A program made the translations under genes and the position numbers. DNA of 27,169 bases, from NCBI GenBank assembly GCA_934630385.1, contig CAKTWE010000020.1:1-27169 (forward strand), read 5' to 3'. The notes beneath the pieces are model-generated. The model made no database searches. It worked only from the letters and a program-made list of their open reading frames with translations, and was not told the DNA's origin. Every line of letters begins with the position of its first letter. Position 1 is the stretch's first letter. Positions 1-9,007 of the stretch are shown here, piece after piece. Source of the DNA: an uncultured Collinsella sp. (lineage in GTDB: Bacteria > Actinomycetota > Coriobacteriia > Coriobacteriales > Coriobacteriaceae).

Positions 1-1269
1 TTTAAGGGCAAGGGCACGTCGCTATGGTTGCCGCCGGAGCTCATGGAGGACGTCTGCGCGACGGGCTCTCCCGCCGAGGCATTCGTTCGCCTGCGCAGCG
101 ACGACCTGCAGCTTTCGCTCGAGGAGCGGGCTCGTTTGCTCTACGTTGCCATGACGCGTGCGCGCGAGCTGGTGATCTTGGCGATGGATGCCGGCGTGAG
201 CCGTGGCAAGGTGTGCGCGCCGACCTTCGACGTCGAGACCGATCTGACCTATGACGTGCTGCGCCGTATTTTGCCGACCGACGCTCTGGACATGCCGCAG
301 CTCGATGCCGACCGCCTGGTGTTCGACAACTCTCAGCCGGGTGATTACGAGCTCATTTCGCTTTCGGACTTTACCTTTGGCGAGCAGGCGTTTGAGGCCA
401 ACGCTTCACTGGATGCCGAGGGCAGGCTTGTCCGCGGCGATGCGGAGCCGGAGGGTGCCGGTGCAGATGCCCGAGCCGCCGTTCCCGGTCCTGCCGACTC
501 CAAGCCCGATTCGTTTGAACTCGTATATCCCCAGGCGGCGGGCGTGCGCATGGGCACGTGTCCGTTCCCGGCACGTGATTCGTACAGCTATTCGTCGATT
601 GCCGCGGCGCTGCATGCCGAGGCCGAAGACCGTGCCGCCGAGACGCGCGTGCCCATGGACGAGGCTGGCGATGATGCGGAGTCGGATGGCTCGGAGACGA
701 CGGATGCGGACGTGGCTGCTGTCGAGCCCGCCGGCAATCCCATGGCGCTGGGCTCGGCCTTCCACGCTGCCTGCCAGTGGCTCATCGAGATGGGTGCCGA
801 TGCTCTGCCCGCTGAGCGTGCCGACGCCCTGGCTCGCCTGTGGCGCCTGACGCCAGAACAGCGCGAGCGCTTCGATGTCGCCCTGAATCGTTGGCTCAGG
901 TCGTCGGTTCGTGCCGAGCTGCTCGCGTGGCCGTGCATCCGTGCCGAGGTGCCGTTCTTCTCGCTGGGCTGCGAGGACGAGGACATCGCCCGCTACGGCG
1001 CCTATGCCGAGGGCGCTATCGATGCCTTGGCAACCGACCCTGCCGATTCGTCGCGCGCACTGGTCATCGACTACAAGACGGGCGGCACGCCGGATGAGAC
1101 GCCGGAACAGCTGCAGGGGAAGCACGCCCTGCAGGCGCGCGTCTACGCCGATGTTCTGCACAAGGCGGGCTTTGAGGCCGTGACCGTCAAGTTCGTCCGC
1201 GTGGAGCAGCCGGATCCAGCCATCTTCGTCGAACCCGCCGAACCTCAAGTAGTCACCTACAATCTCTAG
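1..1269 (+). CDS. addA: ATP-dependent helicase/nuclease subunit A (AddA), 3' part
   Basis: The frame is open from base 1 and ends at TAG 1267-1269, so only the last 422 residues of a much longer protein (AddA is usually about 1,200) are present. Residues 45-56 read RLLYVAMTRARE, helicase motif VI of the UvrD/AddA superfamily 1 group. A low-complexity acidic linker (about 140-240) follows. The C-terminal part carries a RecB/AddA-type PD-(D/E)XK nuclease: GSAFH with His255, GAID with Asp341, and IDYKTG with Asp357 and Lys359. AddA with AddB resects double-strand breaks to load RecA, so a partner gene is expected upstream, outside the window. Helicase plus nuclease in one chain excludes plain UvrD or PcrA. 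The call is firm at family level; AddA rather than another RecB-like nuclease-helicase is inferred from domain order. The visible active-site residues are intact. Confidence 0.88.
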   Translation, partial: FKGKGTSLWLPPELMEDVCATGSPAEAFVRLRSDDLQLSLEERARLLYVAMTRARELVILAMDAGVSRGKVCAPTFDVETDLTYDVLRRILPTDALDMPQLDADRLVFDNSQPGDYELISLSDFTFGEQAFEANASLDAEGRLVRGDAEPEGAGADARAAVPGPADSKPDSFELVYPQAAGVRMGTCPFPARDSYSYSSIAAALHAEAEDRAAETRVPMDEAGDDAESDGSETTDADVAAVEPAGNPMALGSAFHAACQWLIEMGADALPAERADALARLWRLTPEQRERFDVALNRWLRSSVRAELLAWPCIRAEVPFFSLGCEDEDIARYGAYAEGAIDALATDPADSSRALVIDYKTGGTPDETPEQLQGKHALQARVYADVLHKAGFEAVTVKFVRVEQPDPAIFVEPAEPQVVTYNL

Positions 1270-1280
1270 CCCTCAATAAC

Positions 1281-1343
1281 TTGCGGTGGAATACGGACTG
1301 TTTTGGCCAAAAAAGCCGCCAAACAGTCCGTATTTCACCGCAA
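1281..1343. repeat. 63-base near-perfect intergenic palindrome
   Basis: The arms 1281-1304 and 1320-1343 pair over about 23 bases with one mismatch (g at 1289 against a), around an A-rich loop. The unit starts ttgcggtg and ends caccgcaa. Neither strand has a T-run after the stem, so it is not a classical intrinsic terminator, although it could still protect the 3' end of the addA mRNA. Length and symmetry suggest a member of a dispersed intergenic repeat family (inference). Confidence 0.7.
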
Positions 1344-1399
1344 CTGCAAGAGGAGCCGTGTGGGTTTGGCTAGGTTCGGGTGCTGTCCGTGCCGTGGGG

Positions 1400-1405
1400 T
1401 AAAAT
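1400..1405 (+). promoter_or_regulatory. possible -10 box for dnaE
   Basis: TAAAAT lies 39 bases upstream of the dnaE start and downstream of the palindrome, as expected for an independent promoter. I see no convincing -35 hexamer at 16-18 bases, so this rests on the -10 match and position only. Confidence 0.3.
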
Positions 1406-1444
1406 CGTTCAGTCAGAACACGAACCCGCATCGGAGCTCATCAC

Positions 1445-4400
1445 ATGGCATTCGTCCATCTGCACAACCACACTGTCTTTTCTATGCTCGACGGCGCAAC
1501 CCGTATCCAGGATATGGTCAATCGCGCCGTTGAGCTGGGCATGCCCGCCGTCGCCATTACCGACCACGGCTACATGTATGGCGTGCCCGACCTGGCGCTG
1601 GCCTGCGACGCCGTCAACCACAACACGCCCGAGTACAAAACCTGGAGCCACGACAAGGCCTTTTTGGAAAAGGACCGCCGCGACGAGCTGGTGGAGCCCG
1701 ATCCCGAGGAAAACCCGCGCGAGCATGCCCAGTATGTGAAGGACATGGCCATGTGGGACGAGAAGGGCAATATCGACGAGCTCAAGCCGCCCCTGGTCAT
1801 CAAGCCCATCTTTGGCTGCGAGGTCTACTTTACGCCGGACGAGACCCTTGCCCGCGACCATAAGCCCGAGCTCTACCACATGATCCTTCTGGCCAAGGAC
1901 CAGGAGGGTTATGTCAACCTGATGCAGACGGTCTCCGAGGCCGCCGTGCAGGGCTTTTACTACAAGCCGCGCGTGACGCTCGACAACCTGCGCCGCCACG
2001 CCAAGGGCATGATCTGCACCAGTGCCTGCATCGCGGGCATCATCCCCAAGTACATCGACCGCGGTGACATGGAGGGCGCCATCAAGTGGGCCGAGACCTT
2101 CCGTGACACCTTCGAGCCCGGCGACTTCTACATCGAGATTCAGGAACACGGCATCACCACCGATAACGGCCTGACCGACGAGCAGATGGATCGCACACTC
2201 ATCGACATCGCCAAGCAGGTGGGCGTCAAGGTCATCGCCACCAACGACTTCCACTACCTGCGCCGCGAGGACGCGCCCGTGCAGGACGTCATCATGTGCA
2301 TTGGCATGAACGCCAAGGTCGACGACCCTAACCGCATGCGTATGACCGGCTCGGAGTTTTACATGAAGACCGAGGAGGAGATGCGGGCGATGTTCCCGTA
2401 TTGCCCCGAGGCCTGCGACAACACGCTCGAGATCGCCGACAAGTGCTACGTGGAGCTGGACTGGGACTCCATCATCCTGCCGCGCTTCCCGCTGCTCGAT
2501 CCCGGCGAGACGCACGAGAGCCAGTTCCGCCGCGAGTGCGAGAAGGGCCTGCGCCAGCACTACGGTGACGACTGGGCCACGCGCGAGATCGGCGGCGTCA
2601 ACATCAAAGAGCGCTTTGAGTACGAATACAAGGTCATTTGCGACAAGGGCTTTGCCGCCTACTTTTTGATCGTCGCCGAGTACGTGCAATGGGCCAAGGA
2701 CAACGGCATCGGCGTCGGCCCCGGCCGTGGCTCGGCCGCCGGCGCTATCGTCGCCTACGCCATGAACATCACCGCGTTCGACCCGCTCGAGAACGGCCTG
2801 ATGTTCGAGAGGTTCCTGTCCCCGCAGCGTACCGAGATGCCCGATATCGATATGGACTTCGACGATGAGCGGCGCCTCGAGGTCGTGGAGCATGTTCGCC
2901 AGCTCTACGGCCCCGAGAAGGTCACCCACGTCATCACCTACTCGACCATTAAGGCCAAGCAGGCCATCAACGACGCCGCGCGCGTCCTGGACTACCCGGT
3001 CTACATGGGCCAGCGCCTGTCCAAGATGGTCTCGAGCGACCCCAAGGTCAAGCTCAAGCAGGTGCTCGAAAAGCAACCCGGCAAAGAGGATCTGTTTAAC
3101 CCCGATTTTGCCGAGGCCTATAAAAAGGATGACGACGCCCGCCGCATCATCGACACGGCGCTCTCGATCGAGGGCCTCACCCGTGGCGAGGGCGTGCACG
3201 CGTGCGCCGTTCTGATCTGCCGCGATCCCGTCAACGAGCACGTGCCCACCAAGCTCGATACCAAGGGCGGCGTCGAGATTACCCAGTACGAGGGTCATAC
3301 CGTTGCCGACATGGGCCTGCTCAAGATGGACTTCCTGGGCCTGCGCACGCTGACGGTTATCTCCAAGGCCAAGGCAAACATCAAAAAGAACTTCGGCATC
3401 GACATCAAAGAGGAAGAGATTCCCTTTGACGACCCCGAGATCTTTAAGCTCATGGGCTCCGGCCACACCGCCGGCGTCTTCCAGGTCGAGTCCGCCGGCA
3501 TGACGGCCACGATCAAGAACATGAAGCCCACCGAGTACAAGCACGTCGTGGCATTGATCGCTCTGTACCGCCCGGGCCCGCTGGGCGCCGGCATGGTCTC
3601 GTCCTACATCAACCGTATGAACGGCAAGGAGCCGGCCGTCTCCTACGACGACCGCCTGGACGACATCCTGGGCGAAACCTACGGCACCATGGTCTACCAG
3701 GAGCAGGTTATGCTCATCTCCGTCGAGATGTGTGGCTTCTCCAAGGGCGAATCGGACTCGCGTATCCGTAAGCCCGTGGCTAAGAAGAAGATCAAGCTGC
3801 TCACGTCGACGGTGCTCCACTGGGAGGATGGCTCGGACGAGACCACCTACGACCACTGGATGAACGGCGCTATCAAGAACAACTACACGCGCGAGGTCGC
3901 CCAGAAGATTTGGGACGATGTTCTCGAGTTCGCATCTTACGCCTTTAACAAGTCGCACTCCGCCGGCTACGCCATCCTGGTTATGCAGACGGCGTGGCTC
4001 AAGGCGCACTATCCGCACGAGTACATGGCGGCCGTTCTGACGTCCTATACGGGCAAGACCGACAAGATCGTGCACTACGTCTCGGCGTGCCGCCACGACG
4101 GCATCCCTGTGCTTTCGCCAGATGTCAACGAGTCCGGTACCGAGTTCACGGCTACCAAGGAGGGCGTGCGCTTTGGTCTGGCCGGCATCCGCGGCGTGGG
4201 TACCGGCGTGGCGCAGGCGATTATCGCCGAGCGCGAGGCGGGCGGCCCGTTTAAGACGCTGCACGACTTTGTCGAGCGCGTGGACTCGAGCCAGGCAAAC
4301 CGTCGCGTGATCGAATCGCTCATCAAGGCAGGCGCCTTCGACTCCACGGGGTATCCGCGTCGCCAGATGATGCACTTTGTGGACAAGAACAATCCCGAGA

Positions 4401-5248
4401 ACATCATCGATGCCGCGGTAAAGCGCCAGAAGGATCGTGCGAGCGGCCAGACCTCGTTCTTCGATATGTTTGGCGACGTTGAGGGCTCGGGCTTTGAGGT
4501 GAGCGTGCCCGATCCGGATGGCCAGGAGTGGGACCGCCACCTTAAGCTGAGCCAGGAGAAGGAGGTTCTGGGCATCTACGTCTCGGACCACCCGCTGCGC
4601 CCGTTTGAGTATGCGCTCAGCAAAGCGCGCGACTTCTCGTTCTCGCAGATCGACACCGGCTACGAAGTTCAGAATCCTACGGGCGGCACCATCAACCAGG
4701 AGATCCCTGAGGGCAAGGCGCTGTGGTGGGCCGGCATGGTCTCGAGCGTGTCCAAGCGCGTGACCAAAAACGGCGACCCCATGGGCATTGTGCAGCTCGA
4801 GGACATGGAAGGCGAGGCCACGGTCGTGGTGTTCCCCAAGACCTACAAGGAGGCCGAGGGGTACCTGTACGGCGAGGTCGATTCCGAGACCGGCGCGCAG
4901 CTGTCCGATGCGTTTGTGCGCATTAAGGGTAAACTCGAGCGCTCGGACCGCGGCGACCAGATCATCGCGCAGGAGATCGTGCCGCTTGAGCTCAACGAGG
5001 AGAACAACAAGCCCAAGGTGTTTGAGGTCATGGTGCCCAACAGCCGCTTTAGCCAGGGCAATATGGCGCGTCTTGCCACGGTGCTTACCGCCAACCCGGG
5101 CGGCGACCGCGTGGAGATCTTTATCGAGCAGGTGGACGGGCGCGTGCTGCGCGCCGAGGTGCCGGCCAAGGTCAACGCGCGCTCGATTCCGCTGCTGGCA
5201 GAGGCAAAGGCCATCGTCGGCAACCAAGGCCGCGTGACGGTGATCTAA
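1445..5248 (+). CDS. dnaE: DNA polymerase III subunit alpha (DnaE1 type)
   Basis: This is the catalytic subunit of the replicative polymerase, 1,267 residues. Order of parts: N-terminal PHP domain (1 to about 290), polymerase palm with VGPGRGSAAG (about 422-431) and PDIDMDF, fingers, a helix-hairpin-helix near LAGIRGVGTG (about 910), and an OB fold (about 1095-1160) before a short C-terminal domain. Catalytic aspartates are Asp467 and Asp469, with Asp629 in KMDFLGLRTL. All nine PHP metal ligands known from proofreading DnaE1 proteins appear present: His7, His9, Asp16, His41, Glu126, His145, Cys195, Asp268, His270. A charged insertion of about 55 residues lies between His41 and Glu126, which partly explains the length above the usual 1,150-1,190. 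A weak GGAG precedes ATG 1445. PolC and DnaE2 are excluded by domain layout and the intact C-terminal part. Confidence 0.97.
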   Translation: MAFVHLHNHTVFSMLDGATRIQDMVNRAVELGMPAVAITDHGYMYGVPDLALACDAVNHNTPEYKTWSHDKAFLEKDRRDELVEPDPEENPREHAQYVKDMAMWDEKGNIDELKPPLVIKPIFGCEVYFTPDETLARDHKPELYHMILLAKDQEGYVNLMQTVSEAAVQGFYYKPRVTLDNLRRHAKGMICTSACIAGIIPKYIDRGDMEGAIKWAETFRDTFEPGDFYIEIQEHGITTDNGLTDEQMDRTLIDIAKQVGVKVIATNDFHYLRREDAPVQDVIMCIGMNAKVDDPNRMRMTGSEFYMKTEEEMRAMFPYCPEACDNTLEIADKCYVELDWDSIILPRFPLLDPGETHESQFRRECEKGLRQHYGDDWATREIGGVNIKERFEYEYKVICDKGFAAYFLIVAEYVQWAKDNGIGVGPGRGSAAGAIVAYAMNITAFDPLENGLMFERFLSPQRTEMPDIDMDFDDERRLEVVEHVRQLYGPEKVTHVITYSTIKAKQAINDAARVLDYPVYMGQRLSKMVSSDPKVKLKQVLEKQPGKEDLFNPDFAEAYKKDDDARRIIDTALSIEGLTRGEGVHACAVLICRDPVNEHVPTKLDTKGGVEITQYEGHTVADMGLLKMDFLGLRTLTVISKAKANIKKNFGIDIKEEEIPFDDPEIFKLMGSGHTAGVFQVESAGMTATIKNMKPTEYKHVVALIALYRPGPLGAGMVSSYINRMNGKEPAVSYDDRLDDILGETYGTMVYQEQVMLISVEMCGFSKGESDSRIRKPVAKKKIKLLTSTVLHWEDGSDETTYDHWMNGAIKNNYTREVAQKIWDDVLEFASYAFNKSHSAGYAILVMQTAWLKAHYPHEYMAAVLTSYTGKTDKIVHYVSACRHDGIPVLSPDVNESGTEFTATKEGVRFGLAGIRGVGTGVAQAIIAEREAGGPFKTLHDFVERVDSSQANRRVIESLIKAGAFDSTGYPRRQMMHFVDKNNPENIIDAAVKRQKDRASGQTSFFDMFGDVEGSGFEVSVPDPDGQEWDRHLKLSQEKEVLGIYVSDHPLRPFEYALSKARDFSFSQIDTGYEVQNPTGGTINQEIPEGKALWWAGMVSSVSKRVTKNGDPMGIVQLEDMEGEATVVVFPKTYKEAEGYLYGEVDSETGAQLSDAFVRIKGKLERSDRGDQIIAQEIVPLELNEENNKPKVFEVMVPNSRFSQGNMARLATVLTANPGGDRVEIFIEQVDGRVLRAEVPAKVNARSIPLLAEAKAIVGNQGRVTVI

Positions 5249-5359
5249 GATGATTTTTCTGGGAAGAGGGATTAAAAATCATTTTGGGTGACGTGTGGCG
5301 GAAGACCAGTCTTTCTGGGACGGGAATGATTTTTTAATCCCCGTCCCAGAAAAATCATC
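5249..5359. repeat. 111-base intergenic inverted repeat after dnaE
   Basis: The 35-base arms at 5249-5283 and 5325-5359 are near-complementary, starting gatgatttttctggga and ending tcccagaaaaatcatc. The 41-base centre contains a third copy of tttctgggacggg at 5312-5324 in direct orientation. The stem contains its own A and T runs, so it may terminate transcription on either strand, but the length and internal repeat resemble a dispersed palindromic unit. No target duplication is visible. It fills almost the whole gap between dnaE and the next gene. Confidence 0.75.
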
Positions 5360-5382
5360 CGGTGGGTGGATTGGAGGAAGTG

Positions 5383-8300
5383 ATGGCGCAGGGGACGTTT
5401 GTGCAGGCGCTTCGTAAGGAGGCGGCGCTCAGCAGTACCTTTATGAAGGGGCGCTCGCTCATGCTCAACGGCGCCGTGCTGTCGTTTGAGGACTCCGGCT
5501 CGCGCTTCTCCAAAAATGTGACTATCGAGGGCACGGTGCGCGGCTCGCGCGGCGACCTGTATAAGACACACGTGGCGCTCGACATGGACGAGCACGAGGT
5601 TGTCGACTACGACTGCGATTGCCCGGCCGCCTTCCGCTATTCCGGCATGTGCAAGCACGCCATCGCCACGGCGTTGGCGTATCTGGATGCCAGCGGCGCC
5701 GAGCCCGTCGAGGGTTTGCGCACGCCGGTCCGCACGTTTACGGCACCGCCCGCACAGTCCAAGCAGCCCGCGCGCCCCGCGCCCACCGCATCTGCGGTCA
5801 ACCCCAACTTTCCCTTCCCGGCGCCCGTCCCCACGAGCCCGAGCCTTGTGGCGGCGCTTTCCGATCTTTCGGACGCGCGCATGGACGAGCTCGTGGCTAT
5901 GCGTCGCAAGTTCGCCAGCACCATTGACCCCGATGCGCCCAAGGCAGTGCTGGAGCCCTCGCTGGTGCCGTACTACAATCCGCTGTTTGCCGATCGTTTT
6001 AACTGGGCGCTCGAGTTTCGCATTCGCTGCGGTTCGGTGTCCTACGTGGTTAAGGATATCGACGGCATGGCCGATGCCTATGTGCGCGGCGGTACGTTCT
6101 CCTATGGCAAGAAGCTTACGTTTGCCCATGTGCCCGAGGCTTTCGATGACGTGTCGACAAAGCTGCTTGACTTTGTTGCAATGACGGTCGCCTACCTAGG
6201 TGATATTACGAGTTCGCGCTCGGCATCGCATGACTTTGCCCGCAGCGGCTTTGTCGCCGAGCGTCAGTTGCCGGTATCCGAGTATTCCGTCGTGTCCGTG
6301 CTGGACCTGCTGCGCGGCAGGGCCATGTCCTTTGAGCCTGCTTGGTCGCGGGGGACGACGACGCATCGCGCCTACGAGGTGGCCGTCGAGCCGTCGCCGC
6401 AGGGGGAGGGCGAAGCCCCGGCTAAACGCCCGCCGCTCCTTGCCGCCAAGATTGCACCGGCGGCGGGAGGCAGCTATGACTTGCGCCTGCCGGCCGATAC
6501 GTATTGCTTTGTCGCGGGCGATGCAGCCTATCTGGTCGATACGCGCCGCGCACGCCGTACCGACACGGCGTTTGCCCAACATGCAGCGCCGTTCCTGTCG
6601 CACTTGTTACCCTGTCGCACGCCGGTCCATATCGCCGCCGACCAGGTGGGCGAGTTCTGCCGCATGGCGCTGCCTATCTTGCGCGACTACACCGACCTGA
6701 CCGCGCCCGCTGCGCTCGATACCGTGGCGCCCGAGCCGAGTTTTGCCATGGCGATTGGCGTCGACGATGGTCTTGTGACCTGCAAGATTACGGTTACCTA
6801 CGGCGACTGGTCGACAGATCTCTTTAGCCTGGGCGCTCCGGGCAGTCCCTTCGAAGAGCGACGCCCGGGCGTGCCGCCGCGCGACGAGGTGGCAGAGTTT
6901 CGCGTTATGGACACGGCGGCCCTGTATTTCGACTTTTACGAGGGCGGCCTGGCGTTTGAGGAACGCGACGACGAGAGCCTGTTCCACTTGCTGACCGAGG
7001 GCCTGTCTGCCCTGTCCGAGCTGGGCGAGGTCATGCTCAGCGACCGCCTGCGCCAGATCTCGGTCCGCCCTGCGCCTAAGCTCTCGGTGCGCGCCACCGT
7101 CAAGAGCAATCTGCTCGACGTCGAGCTGGGTGCGAGTGGGCTTTCGGCGGCCGACCTTGCCATCTATCTCGATTCTTATAAGCGCCACCAGACGTTTGCT
7201 CGCCTTACGTCCGGCGACATCGTTCGCCTGGATGAAGGTGCCCGCGCTGCGTTTGGCCTTGCCGAGGATCTGGGCGTCGATGCCGTCGACCTGCTCGATG
7301 GCGTGTCGCTTCCCGCGTCGAGCACCCTTTTTGTCGATAGCATGCTCGCGCGTACGCCGGCGCTCGAGGCCGATCGCGACGCTGCATTCCGTCGCACCGC
7401 CGAGCGCTTGGATACGCTCGGCAAGATGGACTTTACGGTGCCGGTCTCGCTCAAGGCCACACTGCGTGGCTACCAGATCGACGGCTACCAGTGGCTCGGC
7501 TCGCTTGAGCATCTGGGCCTTGGTGGCATTTTGGCCGATGATATGGGCCTGGGCAAAACGCTGCAGATGATCGCTCATATTCTGGCGCGCGTGGAGGCGG
7601 GAAACATCAAACCAACGCTCGTGGTGTGCCCCGCGTCGCTTGTGTACAACTGGACCGCCGAGCTGGAGCGCTTTGCCCCGTCGCTCGATGTGTGCGCCAT
7701 CGTGGGCGCCAAGGCCCAGCGCCGCGTGCAGATTGCCGGCGTGGCCGAGCATAACGTGGTTGTAACGTCGTATGACCTTATGCGGCGCGATATCGACGAG
7801 TACGTCGAGCAGGACTTTGCCCGCGTGGTGCTCGACGAGGCCCAGTACATTAAAAACCCGCTCACGCAGGTGGCGCGCGCCGCAAAGCGTCTGCCTGCCG
7901 GCGTGCGCTTTGCCCTGACGGGCACGCCCATCGAAAACCGCTTGTCCGAGCTCTGGAGTATCTTCGACTTTTTGATGCCGGGCCTGCTTGGCACGCGCGA
8001 GTCGTTTGCCAAGCGCTTCGAAAGCCCGGTCGAGCACGCCGAGGGTGACAGCGCCGCTCGCCTACAGGCGCTCGTGTCGCCGTTTGTGCTGCGCCGTGTC
8101 AAGGAAGACGTGGTGGCCGATTTGCCCGAAAAGATCGAGGACACTGTTGTGGCTCAGCTCACCGGCGAGCAGCGCAAACTGTACCTGGCAAACCAGGACC
8201 GCATCGCCCAGCAGGTGCAGCACCGCGAGGCCGGGGAGTTTAAGAAAGACAAGCTCAAGGTGCTCGCCGAGCTCACCAAACTGCGCCAGATCTGCTGCGA

Positions 8301-8856
8301 CCCGCGTCTACACTACGAGGATTACAAGGCGGGGAGCGCCAAGCTCGATACGTGCATGGAGCTCGTGCACGGCGCGCTCGACGGCGGGCATCGCATCCTG
8401 TTGTTCAGCCAGTTTACTGGCATGCTCGATATCATCGGCAAGCGTCTGTCCAAGGAGGATATCGCCTTCCTTAAGCTTACGGGCGCATCGTCTAAGGAGA
8501 GCCGCGCCAAGATGGTTGCGCAGTTCCAGGCGGGCGAGGTGCCGGTCTTTTTGATTTCGCTCAAGGCGGGCGGCGTGGGCCTTAACCTGACGGCGGCCGA
8601 CGTGGTCATTCACTACGACCCGTGGTGGAACGTGGCGGCGCAGGACCAGGCGACCGATCGTGCGCACCGTATTGGCCAGCAACATACCGTGACCGTGTAC
8701 AAGCTCATCGCCAAGGACACGATCGAGGAGCGCATCATGCAGATGCAGGAGTCCAAGCGCGATCTGGTCAACAGCGTGCTCGGCGGTGACGGCATCTCAT
8801 CGGCACTGTTTACGCGCGAGGATGTTCTGGCACTGCTCGGTGGCGACGGTCATTAG
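5383..8856 (+). CDS. SWIM zinc finger SNF2-family helicase/ATPase
   Basis: The protein has 1,157 residues. Near the N-terminus is a SWIM zinc finger, Cys78-x-Cys80-x9-Cys90-x-His92. Then follow a Pro/Ala linker (about 110-150) and a long middle region typical of bacterial SNF2 proteins. The ATPase core starts near 690: DDMGLGKT (719-726), a DEAQ box (818-821), a TGTPIENRLSELWS motif and, in the second lobe, RAHRIGQ (His1095-Gln1099). Such ATPases move along double-stranded DNA and remodel bound proteins; the bacterial SWIM-SNF2 group has no settled role, and RapA-like recycling of RNA polymerase is only a guess. The frame is open from GTG 5362, but ATG 5383 was chosen because GGAGGA sits at 5373-5378. 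The right arm of the preceding palindrome ends 23 bases before this start. No key motif is missing. Confidence 0.9.
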   Translation: MAQGTFVQALRKEAALSSTFMKGRSLMLNGAVLSFEDSGSRFSKNVTIEGTVRGSRGDLYKTHVALDMDEHEVVDYDCDCPAAFRYSGMCKHAIATALAYLDASGAEPVEGLRTPVRTFTAPPAQSKQPARPAPTASAVNPNFPFPAPVPTSPSLVAALSDLSDARMDELVAMRRKFASTIDPDAPKAVLEPSLVPYYNPLFADRFNWALEFRIRCGSVSYVVKDIDGMADAYVRGGTFSYGKKLTFAHVPEAFDDVSTKLLDFVAMTVAYLGDITSSRSASHDFARSGFVAERQLPVSEYSVVSVLDLLRGRAMSFEPAWSRGTTTHRAYEVAVEPSPQGEGEAPAKRPPLLAAKIAPAAGGSYDLRLPADTYCFVAGDAAYLVDTRRARRTDTAFAQHAAPFLSHLLPCRTPVHIAADQVGEFCRMALPILRDYTDLTAPAALDTVAPEPSFAMAIGVDDGLVTCKITVTYGDWSTDLFSLGAPGSPFEERRPGVPPRDEVAEFRVMDTAALYFDFYEGGLAFEERDDESLFHLLTEGLSALSELGEVMLSDRLRQISVRPAPKLSVRATVKSNLLDVELGASGLSAADLAIYLDSYKRHQTFARLTSGDIVRLDEGARAAFGLAEDLGVDAVDLLDGVSLPASSTLFVDSMLARTPALEADRDAAFRRTAERLDTLGKMDFTVPVSLKATLRGYQIDGYQWLGSLEHLGLGGILADDMGLGKTLQMIAHILARVEAGNIKPTLVVCPASLVYNWTAELERFAPSLDVCAIVGAKAQRRVQIAGVAEHNVVVTSYDLMRRDIDEYVEQDFARVVLDEAQYIKNPLTQVARAAKRLPAGVRFALTGTPIENRLSELWSIFDFLMPGLLGTRESFAKRFESPVEHAEGDSAARLQALVSPFVLRRVKEDVVADLPEKIEDTVVAQLTGEQRKLYLANQDRIAQQVQHREAGEFKKDKLKVLAELTKLRQICCDPRLHYEDYKAGSAKLDTCMELVHGALDGGHRILLFSQFTGMLDIIGKRLSKEDIAFLKLTGASSKESRAKMVAQFQAGEVPVFLISLKAGGVGLNLTAADVVIHYDPWWNVAAQDQATDRAHRIGQQHTVTVYKLIAKDTIEERIMQMQESKRDLVNSVLGGDGISSALFTREDVLALLGGDGH

Positions 8857-8878
8857 CTGCGCGCGGGATGGGGCTGCC

Positions 8879-8901
8879 GGGGCGGATAGTAGCGCCGCCC
8901 C
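8879..8901 (+). other. short GC hairpin after the SNF2 gene
   Basis: GGGGCGG at 8879-8885 pairs with CCGCCCC at 8895-8901 across a nine-base loop. No T-run follows, so it is at best a weak terminator or an mRNA 3'-end stabiliser. I see no other convincing signal between 8857 and the ribosome binding site near 8995. Confidence 0.3.
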
Positions 8902-9007
8902 ACCGTTCCCACCCGTTATGTGTTCATTTGTCATGCCGTGGATGGTTTGCCTGCCTTTGGGCATAAGAAGCATCGAGAACACCGGCATATCAGCAAAGGA
9001 GAACATC

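Noticed and set aside
1409..5227. A minus-strand open frame of 1,272 codons opposite dnaE
   Set aside because: Low-complexity His/Leu/Val/Asp-rich translation with no motif; it mirrors the codon bias of the real dnaE gene on the plus strand.
5249..5359. Insertion sequence or CRISPR repeat
   Set aside because: No transposase, no target-site duplication and no regularly spaced direct repeats; only an inverted pair with one inner copy.
5362..5382. Upstream GTG 5362 as start of the SNF2 gene
   Set aside because: It would place the ribosome binding site GGAGGA inside the coding region, while ATG 5383 has that site directly upstream.
6607..8037. A 476-codon minus-strand frame opposite the SNF2 gene
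   Set aside because: No start signal or domain; complementary shadow of a clear SNF2 ATPase.
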